Shown: one piece after another, positions 1 through 10,600 of the stretch | Layout: every line of letters starts with the position of its first letter | Numbering within the stretch: position 1 is the stretch's first letter | Assembly (NCBI GenBank): GCA_030765055.1 | Contig: CM060958.1 | Span: 2,849,063 to 2,913,062 of the forward strand | Source: Mantis religiosa | Taxonomy: Eukaryota; Arthropoda; Insecta; Mantodea; Mantidae | Direction of reading: 5' to 3' | Length of the DNA: 64,000 nucleotides | Notes under the pieces: model-generated | Told to the model about the DNA's origin: nothing | Seen by the model: only the letters and a program-made list of their open reading frames with translations | Databases searched by the model: none | Made by a program: the position numbers and the translations under genes

Positions 1-1015
1 CAGGGCACTGCATCTGCCCTGTGAAGTGGCCGAGGCCATCACAGGTAGCGCAGTACCGGCGGCGTCGGTGGAGATCGTGGACCCTGCACGCTGAAGTTGG
101 AGCGTGAAAGCCACAGTAATGGCACCGTGGCGGCGCGGTGCATGTGTCTGCGCGGTGCCCGTAGGCGCAGCAGTTCCGGCACGGGATGTGTCGCTGCAGT
201 CTGCTGGCCTCCACCTTCAAGAGTTGGCCCAATATGGGCAGACTTGAGGTCAAGGCGGCGTCGCGGTCCCGAGGATCGGCAAACTGCAGGCGCACGCAGG
301 TCGTTGGGCCTCGTCGTGACGAGATCCGTGTGGCACTTATGGCTGTTGGCCACTTCTGCGTAGCAGCGGTGAGGATGTATCGTGCAGGGAGGTCCAGTGG
401 TGCTCCGATAACTACAGCTGTGTGAGTGTTGTTTCCTGTCGGCGGTTGGATGATGGTCACGGCAGTTGGGGATCGGCTAGCCTGAGGTGTCGGCGAAGTT
501 GGTTGTGTGGTTGCTCGGTAAAGCAGTGGCGTTTCCGGCGGTGCTGTGGTGAAGGCTGGCCGTGTTGAGCTGGAAGACCCCGCAGCTATTGGCGGCGGCC
601 GCTGACTGGTCTCCAGGCGGGCGTCCGGCGTGGTGGGAGAAGCAGGCCGAGTGGCCCAGAACTTTCCCGTGAGTTCCGCGGGAGGCTCCCTCTCGACTGC
701 CATCACCGACAGCGAGGCGGGAGACGGCGCTCGACTGCTGGCTGGCGAAAGCTGCGATGAAGACAGCTTCGTGCTGTTGTTTCCTGCAGTCAGGTGATGC
801 GGCGAATAGCCGGTCTCCGGGCTGGCATCCGGCGTGGCGGGGGAAGCGGGCCTAGCTGCCCAGAACTTCCCCTGCGGTGCGGCGAGGGGCTCCCTCTCGA
901 CTGCCGGCAGCGGCAGCGTGGCGGGAGTCGGCGCTCGAGATCAGGCTGGCGAGAGCTGCGGTGCAGGCTTCGCTGCCTGGCTCTGTTTCCTGGATGATGC
1001 CTTCTTCTTTCCCAT
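1..1015 (-). pseudogene. Non-LTR retrotransposon ORF1 (gag-like, three zinc knuckles), 5' part, one internal stop
   Basis: The minus strand reads as one frame from ATG (1013-1015) off the left edge of the window, about 338 codons. It is broken only by TGA at 941-943 (codon 25). The N-terminus is lysine-rich (MGKKKASSRKQ), followed by a Pro/Ser/Thr-rich stretch. A conserved core follows at roughly codons 200-270. Three cysteine-histidine knuckles end it: CX2CX4HX4C at 140-181 (codons 279-292), CX2CX2HX5C at 86-124, and a CX2CX4H...C knuckle at 5-52. That arrangement is typical of ORF1 in jockey/R1-group insect LINEs, an RNA-binding protein that packages the element RNA. A 204-bp in-frame direct duplication covers roughly 570-980. 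ORF2 would lie beyond the window. The single stop and long open frame suggest a young copy. Frame and motifs are seen directly; clade is inferred. Confidence 0.85.
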
Positions 1016-1097
1016 GATGTGTTTCTCCTCGGAGTCTTCGGCGTGATGCTGCGTGATGCTTCCTCCTCGGAGTCTACGGCGCGTCTAGCCGAGTGTA

Positions 1098-1440
1098 AAA
1101 TTTTCCTGGTTGGTAGCAGCGAATCCAGGTTTCATCTAATGTTATGATACGTGGAAGAAAACGCTGCCGCGTTCTAAGTGTAGTCTCGCTGTTTCCATAC
1201 TCTGACACATTGTTTCCTCTGTAAGATGGTCTGGAAACCATCGAGAGCAGTTTTTCCTCATCTTTAACTTCTTAGGTATGCGTAAAATCGTAGCAGGAGC
1301 AACCAACTTCTCTTGCTAGTTCAATACAAGTCCAGCAACCATGTTCTTGCGGCAGTGCTCTAACATCATCGCTTGCTGATTGCGGTCTTCGATTCCTCTA
1401 CGAAATACATTCGTCCACCTAACCACGGTACGACATGGTA
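1098..1440 (-). pseudogene. Mariner-like transposase remnant (N-terminal and central part)
   Basis: Read on the minus strand across several frames, this stretch gives recognisable blocks of an IS630-Tc1-mariner transposase: a GRPQSA-like linker (here RRPQSAS), ELAREVG from the second helix-turn-helix, KMR..CSRWFPDHLTEE, then TLDETW, which holds the first catalytic aspartate. Stops and small indels interrupt it. The region coding for the second and third catalytic residues is missing, and the remnant stops about 80 bp from the LINE ORF1 start, so it was probably cut off when the LINE inserted. It is a dead fossil. Family assignment rests on motif recognition. Confidence 0.65.
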
Positions 1441-1499
1441 GTCTGTCTACTACAAGCTTCCAATAATTCTTACAAACTGAATTTTAATGAAGCATCTTC

Positions 1500-2105
1500 G
1501 TTCGTATTTACTAAACATATTTAGAGCACTGAACATAACAGCTTACAGTTAAACTTACTAAAAATTTCTTATTAAATAAATTCATTGTATTCAAACTCAA
1601 GCTAATAAACATTAGATGCTCTTATTTTTCATTGTTATCAGCTTACATGATTTACCGCTGATAGCGTCAAATGGAGGCAGTGTTGCTGCTACTTTTTGAA
1701 TTACCCATATATTACTGCACTGAAATGTACATCTTGTTAACAGACACAGTTTATGTCAAATATATTTTTGTATAGTGAGTCATTTGCGAGATATTGCTTA
1801 GTATTGGTCTAAAGTCTCAAACATTTTTCAAATCTGCAAGGTTATTTGTTCTATTTCTCAACCGGTAAAGAAGACTTCTCTGTATTAACAAGAATTAGAT
1901 GTAACAATAAACTTTTGTGACTAGTTTTGTAGAGAATGCAGACAAGAAGGCTTGTACATACGAAGAGATGCCCGTATGTAGGCAACACCTTCTACATGTC
2001 ACGGGAGACATTGATCACCGAGGTCTACTTCCCATAAGCCCCAGCCCCGTAGGACCGGGAACCCGGGCCTCATCTGTTATTTCCATTAGGACAGTACCTA
2101 TTTTA
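1500..2105. other. AT-rich spacer with a degenerate dispersed-repeat trace
   Basis: No gene seen. Around 1,715-1,790 the minus strand resembles the AT-rich dispersed repeat found better preserved at 28.8 and 54.0 kb (shared words TATTTGACATAAA and AACAAGAT). Confidence 0.4.
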
Positions 2106-2107
2106 TA

Positions 2108-2565
2108 AACTGCCCCCCCCCCCCCGTCTGCCTTACGGCAAACAGGACGGATGTGGATACGCCACATACGCGCCAGTCCTTAATGAACCAGCTACCAAAT
2201 AACCTTGGTAGGGCCGCCAGTGTCCAGCTCACCAGCTACTAGCTCTGCAGGCTAGTCCCCGGGACTTATAGGACAACCCTCTGCCCCCTCCGGGCGGCCC
2301 TGGCGACCTGGCCGGAGGTACCCAATTGCCCGTGGGTGACGGGAACCATCTGCCCCCTCGAGACCAACCCAATCCGAACAACTCCCATATGGGAGGGGCT
2401 CGTTATGTTCGGCCCGAGGTTCCTCTAGTAACGTCAGAGGTACCACGAGTGCTAGGGGTCCGTAGCGCCCGCACTTTGGCAGCTAAAAGGGACGGATCCC
2501 TTCCCCTACGGGGGTCACGGGAGACAGCCATCGTCACTCTAACATGGCATTCAGCAAACCATTGA
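2108..2565 (-). repeat. GC-rich dispersed repeat X, single copy
   Basis: On the minus strand this matches, in the same order, the GC-rich sequence at 47,985-48,235 and the first monomer of the 142-bp array that follows it. Shared words are GGGCGCTACGGACCCCTAGCACT, split by few changes, then CCTCCGGCCAGG and AGAGCTAGTAG. It is flanked by a C15 run at 2,109-2,123. I cannot name the family. It shows no tRNA-like boxes and no long ORF. It matters because here the array-forming segment is present only once, giving the unamplified state. Confidence 0.7.
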
Positions 2566-2602
2566 CTCAATTTCGAATGCCTACTTAAAGATTACCCTGG
2601 CT

Positions 2603-2735
2603 GGCCCCGTAGCTCAGTGGGTAGAGCACCTGCCTACTGTGTTAGGGGTACTGGGTTCGATTCCCAGCGGTGGTCACCGACCAAGATAAATTACCCATCT
2701 TCCACCGAGTCTGGAAGTATGATTGAGAGTGCGAA
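2603..2735 (+). repeat. tRNA-derived SINE head (family S1)
   Basis: A pol III type-2 promoter is visible: A box TAGCTCAGTGGG (2,610-2,621) and B box GGTTCGATTCC (2,654-2,664), about 32 bp apart as in tRNA genes. The cloverleaf is too diverged for a functional tRNA. The sequence runs directly into the body that is tandemly repeated over the next 3 kb. Confidence 0.85.
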
Positions 2736-5700
2736 TGTGTGCGTGATCTAATGACTAAAACACAACGAATACTAGTTAACACCTTCGATATGTTCCAAAG
2801 GAGAACGGCCGCCGATATGACCATTGCAGTTAAAGGCGGGGTATAAATGTGTACGTGATCTAATGATTAAAACCCAACGAATACGAGTTAACACCTTCGA
2901 TATGTTCCAAAGGAGAACGGCCGCCGATATGACCATTGCAGTTAAATGCGAGGTATAAATGTTTACGGGATCTAATGATTAAAACCTAACGAATACGAGT
3001 TAACACCTTCGATATGTTCCAAAGGAGAACGGCCGCCGATATGACCATTGCAGTTAAAGGCGAGGTATAAATGTGTACGTGATCTAATGATTAAAACCCA
3101 TCGAATACGAGTTAACACCTTCGATATGTTCCAAAGGAGAACGGCCGCCGATATGACCATTGCAGTTAAAGGCGAGGTATAAATGTGTACGTGATCTAAT
3201 GATTAAAACCCATCGAATACGAGTTAACACCTTCGGTATGTTCCAAAGGAGAACGGCCGCCGATATGACCATTGCAGTTAAAGGCGAGGTATAAATGTGT
3301 ACGTGATCTAATGATTAAAACCTAACGAATACGAATTAACACCTTCGATATGTTCCAAAGGAGAACGGCCGCCGATATGACCATTGCAGTTAAAGGCGAG
3401 GTATAAATGTTTACGGGATCTAATGATTAAAACCTAACGAATACGAGTTAACACCTTCGATATGTTCCAAAGAAGAACGGCCGCCGAAATGACCATTGCA
3501 GTTAAAGGCGAGGTATAAATGTGTACGTGATCTAATGATTAAAACCCATCGAATGCCTTCGATATGTTCGAAATGAGAACGGTCGCCGATATGACCATTG
3601 CAGTTAAAAGCGAGGTATAAATGTGTACGTGATCTAATGATTAAGACCCATCGAATACGAGTTAACACCTTCGATATGTTCCAAAGGAGAACGGCCGCCG
3701 ATATGACCATTGCAGTTAAAGGCGAGGTATAAATGTGTGAGTGATCTAATGATTAAAACCCAACGAATATGAGTTAACACCTTCGATATGTTCCAAAGGA
3801 GAACAGCCGCCGATATGACCATTGCAGTTAAAGGCGAGGTATAAATGTGTGAGTGATCTAATGATTAAGACCCAACGAATACGAGTTAACACCTTCGATA
3901 TGTTCCAAAGGAGAACGGCCGCCGATATGACCGTTGTAGTTAAAGGCGGGGTATAAATGTGTACGTGATCTAATGATTAAAACCCAACGAATACGAGTTA
4001 ACACCTTCGATATGTTCCAAAGGAGAACGGCCGCCGATATGAACATTGCAGTTAAAGGCGAGGTATAAATGTGTACGTGATCTAATGATTAAAACCCAAC
4101 GAATACGAGTTAACACCTTCGATATGTTTCAAAGGAGAACGGCCGCCGATATGAACATTGCAGTTAAAGGCGAGGTATAAATGTGTGAGTGATCTAATGA
4201 TTAAAACCCAACGAATAGGAGTAACACCTTCGATATGTTCCAAAGGAGAACGGCCGCCGATATGACCATTGTAGTTAAAGGCGGGGTATAAATGTGTACG
4301 TGATCTAATGATTAAAACCCAACGAATAGGAGTTAACACCTTCGATATGTTCCAAAGGAGAACGGCCGCCGATATGACCATTGCAGTTAAAGGCGAGGTA
4401 TAAATGTGTACGTGATCTAATGATTAAAACCCAACGAATACGAGTTAACACCTTCGATATGTTCCAAAGGAGAACGGCCGCCGATATGACCATTGCAGTT
4501 AAAGGCGAGGTATAAATGTGTACGTGATCTAATTATTAAAACCTAACGAATACGAGTTAACACCTTCGATATGTTCCAAAGGAGAACGGCCGCCGATATG
4601 ACCATTGCAGTTAAAGGCGAGGTATAAATGTTTACGAGATCTAATGATTAAAACCTAACGAATACGAGTTAACACCTTCGATATGTTTCAAAGGAGAACG
4701 GCCGTCGATATGACCATTGCAGTTAAAGGCGAGGTATAAATGTGTACGTGATCTAATGATTAAAACCCATCGAATACGAGTTAACACCTTCGATATGTTC
4801 CAAAGGAGAACGGCCGCCGATATGACCATTGCAGTTAAAGGCGAGGTATAAATATGTACGTGATCTAATGATTAAAACCCATCGAATACGAGTTAACACC
4901 TTCGATACGTTCCAAAGGAGAACGGCCGCCGATATGACCATTGCAGTTAAAGGCGAGGTATAAATGTGTACGAGATTTAATGATTAAAACCTAACGAATA
5001 CGAGTTAACACCTTCGATATGTTCCAAAGGAGAACGGCCGCCGATATGACCATTGCAGTTAAAGGCGAGGTATAAATGTGTACGTGATCTAATGATTAAA
5101 ACCCATCGAATACCTTCGATATGTTCGAAATGAGAACGGTCGCCGATATGACCATTGGAGTTAAAGGCGGGGTATAAATGTGTACGTGATCTAATGATTA
5201 AAACCCAACGAATACGAGGTAACACCTTCGATATGTTCCAAAGGAGAACGGCCGCCGATATGACCATTGCAGTTAAAGGCGGGGTATAAATGTGTACGTG
5301 ATCTAATGATTAAAATCCAGCGATTACGAGTTAACACCTTCGATATGCTCCAAAGGAGATCGGCCGCCGATATGACCATTGCAGTTAAAAGCGGGGTATA
5401 AATGTGTACGTGATCTAATGATTAAAACCCAGCGATTACGAGTTAACACCTTCGATATGTTCCAAAGGAGAACGACCGTCGATATGACCATTGCAGTTAA
5501 AAGCGGGGTATAAATGTGTACGTGATCTAATGATTAAAACCCAACGAATACGAGTTAACACCTTCGATATGTTCCAAAGGAGAACGACCGCCGATATGAC
5601 CAAAGCAGTTAAAGGCGGGGTATAAATGTTTACGTGATCTAATGATTAAAACCCAACGAATACGAGTTAACACCTTCGGTATTTTCCAAAGGAGAAAGGC

Positions 5701-5742
5701 CGCCGATATGACCATTGCATTTAAAGGCGGAGTATAAATGAA
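2733..5742 (+). repeat. Array A: about 27 copies of a 112-bp SINE-body monomer
   Basis: The unit contains GTGATCTAATGATTAAAAC, GTTAACACCTTCGATATG and GGAGAACGGCCGCCGATATG, with a regular 112-bp step (for example 2,883 to 2,995). The first unit is continuous with the SINE head and the last runs into an A-rich tail (5,741-5,757). The whole 3.15 kb therefore reads as one SINE with an amplified body. A shortened variant (GATATGTTCGAAATGAG) occurs at about 3,560 and 5,115, suggesting duplication of a block of about 14 units. The small minus-strand reading frames over the array are by-products of the unit and show no sign of selection. Confidence 0.92.
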
Positions 5743-5757
5743 ACAAATAAAAAAATA

Positions 5758-6870
5758 GCCCCTTGCACAAATAGAGGCTTTTTTAATTTAAGTCATCTAG
5801 ATAACTGGCCCTGACCCAGAGGCAGACACGCTACCACCACGCGTTAGTTGCGGAGCACGTAGAAAGAAAGGTCTGGGAAAGGTTAAAGGTTATTTCTGAC
5901 TTTGAAATCTCAAGCTCTGTGTATAACCTCGCGAAAAACAAAACATAATCATAATGAAGTATTTCAAAATTGAAACATTAACCACGAATATCGCGGAAAT
6001 GGCCCAGGGTACATAAATATTGGAAATAAAGGTTTAAGGAAATAGGCCGCTTTTGTATAATAAGCTTTCGTCTATTTTTTATTGTTTACCAATTGTACAA
6101 AACATATCCATAATGGAAATCACTTCACAGAATATTCAAGAGATTTGTCTGCAGATAGAGAACGTAATTACCAAGTTTGAAATCATCAAGCAATAATTCC
6201 TCTAGTTCTACAACTTTGTACGGAAAATAACGCTTTCCTTTTTGAGAAAGATGTAAGTATTGAAAAATTAAAACAAATAACAAACCGGAAATGGTTACAA
6301 AAATGTTTTTGACACGAATTGTATCTTTTAACAAGATGTATAATTTTGTATAGTAATATTTGGTCTATTACCGTTTGTCAATTAAAGAAAAGTTATTGAC
6401 AATAAAAGGAACTTCAGAGGTCATTCTCAGAAAACTCATGACATAGCGACATGACAGAGGCGTATTTGAGAAAACAAGTAGTTTGGTGTGAAAGTAGATT
6501 TTCTTTAAAAAGTTGATTTTTTTCCTTGTTGATAACTGTTACATAGGATGAACAATGAGACGTTTTGTAAGTTGGGGAGCAGTAAGTAAAAGATATATGA
6601 AGCTGCTGGTGCCAGAAAGAGAAGCAGAGTCATTAAATTGACATGCTGAACTTGTTTTTGAGCTGTGCACGGAGTCTCAGTTGATGTGAGTACAGTGCTT
6701 CCTTCCTGTAAGGAGTGATATAGCGGTGAGATAAAGACAGGAAGTAAGTTTGGCTAAGAGGGGAAACTACTCCACATTTGTCTTTCAAGTTTTATTTTAT
6801 TAATACTGCATGCTCCGTTACATCGTACATGCATTTATTTGACTATTTACAATATATACCATTTTAACTT
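5758..6870. other. AT-rich spacer, no gene seen
   Basis: A short tRNA-like fragment (minus strand) lies near 5,800-5,855. The segment at about 6,130-6,420 resembles the dispersed repeat at 28.8 kb (AACAAGAT, TTTTGTATAGTAATATTT). The 69-codon minus-strand frame there has no recognisable content. Confidence 0.4.
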
Positions 6871-6874
6871 TCAA

Positions 6875-7095
6875 AGTTTGAATAGATAGAGACAGGCTGA
6901 GAACTTCAATGCCATGACCGGGATTTGAACCACGATCTCCCGGTCTCTGTCAGGTCGCTTTTAACTAGTGGTTCTCCAAATGACTCGTATGTTTCCCAGC
7001 AAACCACTAGAGGCTCTCAAATACGTTGAGGTACGCACCTTTTGTGGTGACTTACTAACTCAAGTCCCAGGCTTACCTATAAATGGTCGCTCGAT
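6875..7095 (-). repeat. tRNA-like interspersed element (family S4), single orientation
   Basis: The minus strand carries a B-box-like GGTTCAAATCCCGG (about 6,920-6,935) and a block ending AAGTCACCACAAAAGG, matching the elements at 28.0, 28.3 and 59.5 kb. This is the most diverged of the four copies. Confidence 0.65.
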
Positions 7096-7099
7096 GGTT

Positions 7100-7650
7100 A
7101 ATGGTTCCACTGAATGTTTTGCTCGCCCACCTTGCAAGCTCCCCGTTGTCCTCCTTTGCTAACTGATCTGCCATTACATTCCTCATTGCTCTCAGCCTCT
7201 ATCGTTTTGCGTCGTATTTGACTTGTATATACCTCGATACTGAAGCATTATGTAGCGAGTACAGCAGTCAATTTTGGAAAAAGACTGTTGCTGCCATCTA
7301 TGGTGTAGGGTAACGGGAGGTATTTTCGTGATAATATTTCGAAGTGATGTCAAAGAGAAAGCAGTTGGTGTTAACTCGTCTTTCACTGTTGGTAGTTGAC
7401 ATATTTGATCCTAGAGCTTAGCAGCTATCACCAACAGGTTTCTCTATGACATCCCTAGGAAAAAGTATCACGAAAGTACTTCCCTTTACCCTTCTGCAAG
7501 TTTTCTTGGATACTCGTTGGTATTTCATTACATACTTCTAATACAAGCTTACTACAAATGACTCATTCCTTTTCAGTTCTGTTTTCCGATGTATTACACT
7601 TCCAACAATGGTTTGTATATCAAAATAACCAGAAACTCGTCAAGTTTACT
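7100..7650. other. Spacer before the 138-bp array
   Basis: No convincing gene or repeat. A 64-codon minus-strand frame at 7,192-7,386 is unassigned. Confidence 0.3.
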
Positions 7651-7651
7651 A

Positions 7652-10600
7652 CCACACTCTACAAATGTTGTATATATGCCCCTTGGTCGACATGACGTAT
7701 GTTCAGCATCATCTCGTCAATGGTCATTACTGTAATGGTGTTGTGCTCCTTCAATTGTACCAGTGTTCTTCGTAGTGGAGGAGGTACTCCCACACTCTAC
7801 AAATGTTGTATATATGCCCCTTGGTCGACATGACGTATGTTCAGCATCATCTGGTCAATGATCATTACTGTAATGGTGTTGTGCTCCTTCAATTGTACCA
7901 GTGTTCTTCGTAGTGGAGGAGGTACTCCCACACTCTACAAATGTTGTATATATGCTCCTTGGTCGACATGACGTATGTTCAGCATAATCTCGTCAATGGT
8001 CATTACTGTAATAGTGATGTGCTCCTTCAATTGTACCAGTGTTCTTCGTAGTGGAGGAGGTACTCTCACACTCTACAAATGTTGTATATATGCTCCTTGG
8101 TCGACATGACGTATGTTCAGCATCATCTCGTCAATGGTCATTACTGTAATAGTGATGTGCTCCTTCAATTGTACCAGTGTTCTTCGTAGTGGAGGAGGTA
8201 CTCCCACACTCTACAAATGTTGTATATATGCTCCTTGGTCGACATGACGTATGTTCAGCATCATCTCGTCAATGGTCATTACTGTAATGGTGTTGTGCTC
8301 CTTCAACTGTACGAGTGCTCTTCGTAGTGGAGAAGGTACTCCCACACTCTACAAATGTTGTATATATGCCCCTTGGTCGACATGACGAATGTTCATCATC
8401 ATCTCGTCAATGGTCATTACTGTAATGGTGATGTGCTCCTTCAATTGTACCAGTGTTCTTCGTAGTGGAGGAGGTACTCCCACACTCTACAAATGTTGTA
8501 TATATGCCCCTTGGTCGACATGACGTATGTTCATCATCATCTCGTCAATGGTCATTACTGTAACGGTGATGTGCTCCTTCAATTGTACTAGTGTTCTTCG
8601 TAGTGGAGGAGGTACTCCCACACTCTACAAATGTTGTATATATGCCCCTTGGTCGACATGACGTATGTTGAGCATCATCTCGTCAATGGTCATTGCTGTA
8701 ATAGTGATGTGCTCCTTCAATTGTACCAGTGTTCTTCGTAGTGGAGGAGGTACTCCCACACTCTACAAATGTTGTATATATGCTCCTTGGTCGACATGAC
8801 GTATGTTCAGCATCATCTCGTCAATGGTCATTACTGTAATGGTGATGTGCTCCTTCAATTGTACTAGTGTTCTTCGTAGTGGGGGAGGTACTCCCACACT
8901 CTACAAATGTTGTATATATGCCCCTTGGTTGACATGACGTATGTTCATCATCATGTCGTCAATGGTCATTGCTGTAATAGTGATGTGCTCCTTCAATTGT
9001 ACCAGTGTTCTTCGTAGTGGAGGAGGTACTCCCACACTCTACAAATGTTGTATATATGCTCCTTGGTCGACATGACGTATGTTCAGCATCATCTCGTCAA
9101 TGGTCATTACTGTAATGGTGATGTGCTCCTTCAATTGTACCAGTGTTCTTCGTAGTGGAGGAGGTACTCCCACACTCTACAAATGTTGTATATATGCCCC
9201 TTGGTCGACATGACGAATGTTCATCATCATCTCGTCAATGGTCATTACTGTAATGGTGATGTGCTCCTTCAATTGTACCAGTGTTCTTCGTAGTGGAGGA
9301 GGTACTCCCACACTCTACAAATGTTGTATATATGCCCCTTGGTCGACATGACGTATGTTCATCATCATCTCGTCAATGGTCATTACTGTAACGGTGATGT
9401 GCTCCTTCAATTGTACTAGTGTTCTTCGTAGTGGAGGAGGTACTCCCACACTCTACAAATGTTGTATATATGCCCCTTGGTCGACATGACGTATGTTGAG
9501 CATCATCTCGTCAATGGTCATTGCTGTAATGGTGATGTGCTCCTTCAATTGTACCAGTGTTCTTCGTAGTGGAGGAGGTACTCCCACACTCTACAAATGT
9601 TGTATATATGCTCCTTGGTCGACATGACGTATGTTCAGCATCATCTCGTCAATGGTCATTACTGTAATGGTGATGTGCTCCTTCAATTGTACTAGTGTTC
9701 TTCGTAGTGGGGGAGGTACTCCCACACTCTACAAATGTTGTATATATGCCCCTTGGTTGACATGACGTATGTTCATCATCATGTCGTCAATGGTCATTGC
9801 TGTAATAGTGATGTGCTCCTTCAATTGTACCAGTGTTCTTCGTAGTGGAGGAGGTACTCCCACACTCTACAAATGTTGTATATATGCTCCTTGGTCGACA
9901 TGACGTATGTTCAGCATCATCTCGTCAATGGTCATTACTGTAATGGTGATGTGCTCCTTCAATTGTACCAGTGTTCTTCGTAGTGGAGGAGGTACTCCCA
10001 CACTCTACAAATGTTGTATATATGCCCCTTGGTCGACATGACGTATGTTGAGTATCATCTCGTCAATGGTCATTACTGTAATGGTGATGTGCTCCTTCAA
10101 TTGTACCAGTGTTCTTCGTAGTGGAGGAGGTACTCCCACACTCTACAAATGTTGTATATATGCCCCTTGGTCGACATGACGTATGTTGAGCATCATCTCG
10201 TCAATGGTCATTACTGTAATGGTGATGTGCTCCTTCAATTGTACCAGTGTTCTTCGTAGTGGAGGAGGTACTCCCACACTCTACAAATGTTGTATATATG
10301 CCCCTTGGTCGACATGACGTATGTTCAGCATCATCTCGTCAATGGTCATTACTGTAATGGTGATGTGCTCCTTCAATTGTACCAGTGTTGTTCGTAGTGG
10401 AGGAGGTACTACCACACTCTACAAATGTTGTATATATGCTCCTTGGTCGACATGACGTATGCTCAGCATCATCTCGTCAATGGTCATTACTGTAATGGTG
10501 TTGTGCTCCTTCAATTGTACCAGTGTTCTTCGTAGTGGAGGAGGTACTCCCACACTCTACAAATGTTGTATAAATGCCCCTTGGTCGCCATGACGTATGT

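Noticed and set aside
2603..2680. Functional tRNA gene at the SINE head
   Set aside because: A and B boxes are good, but the anticodon and acceptor arms do not pair, and it continues directly into a SINE body.
2972..5715. Family of about 62-codon minus-strand small proteins repeated many times
   Set aside because: Generated by the 112-bp SINE-body unit; identity follows DNA homogenisation and the unit length breaks frame from copy to copy.
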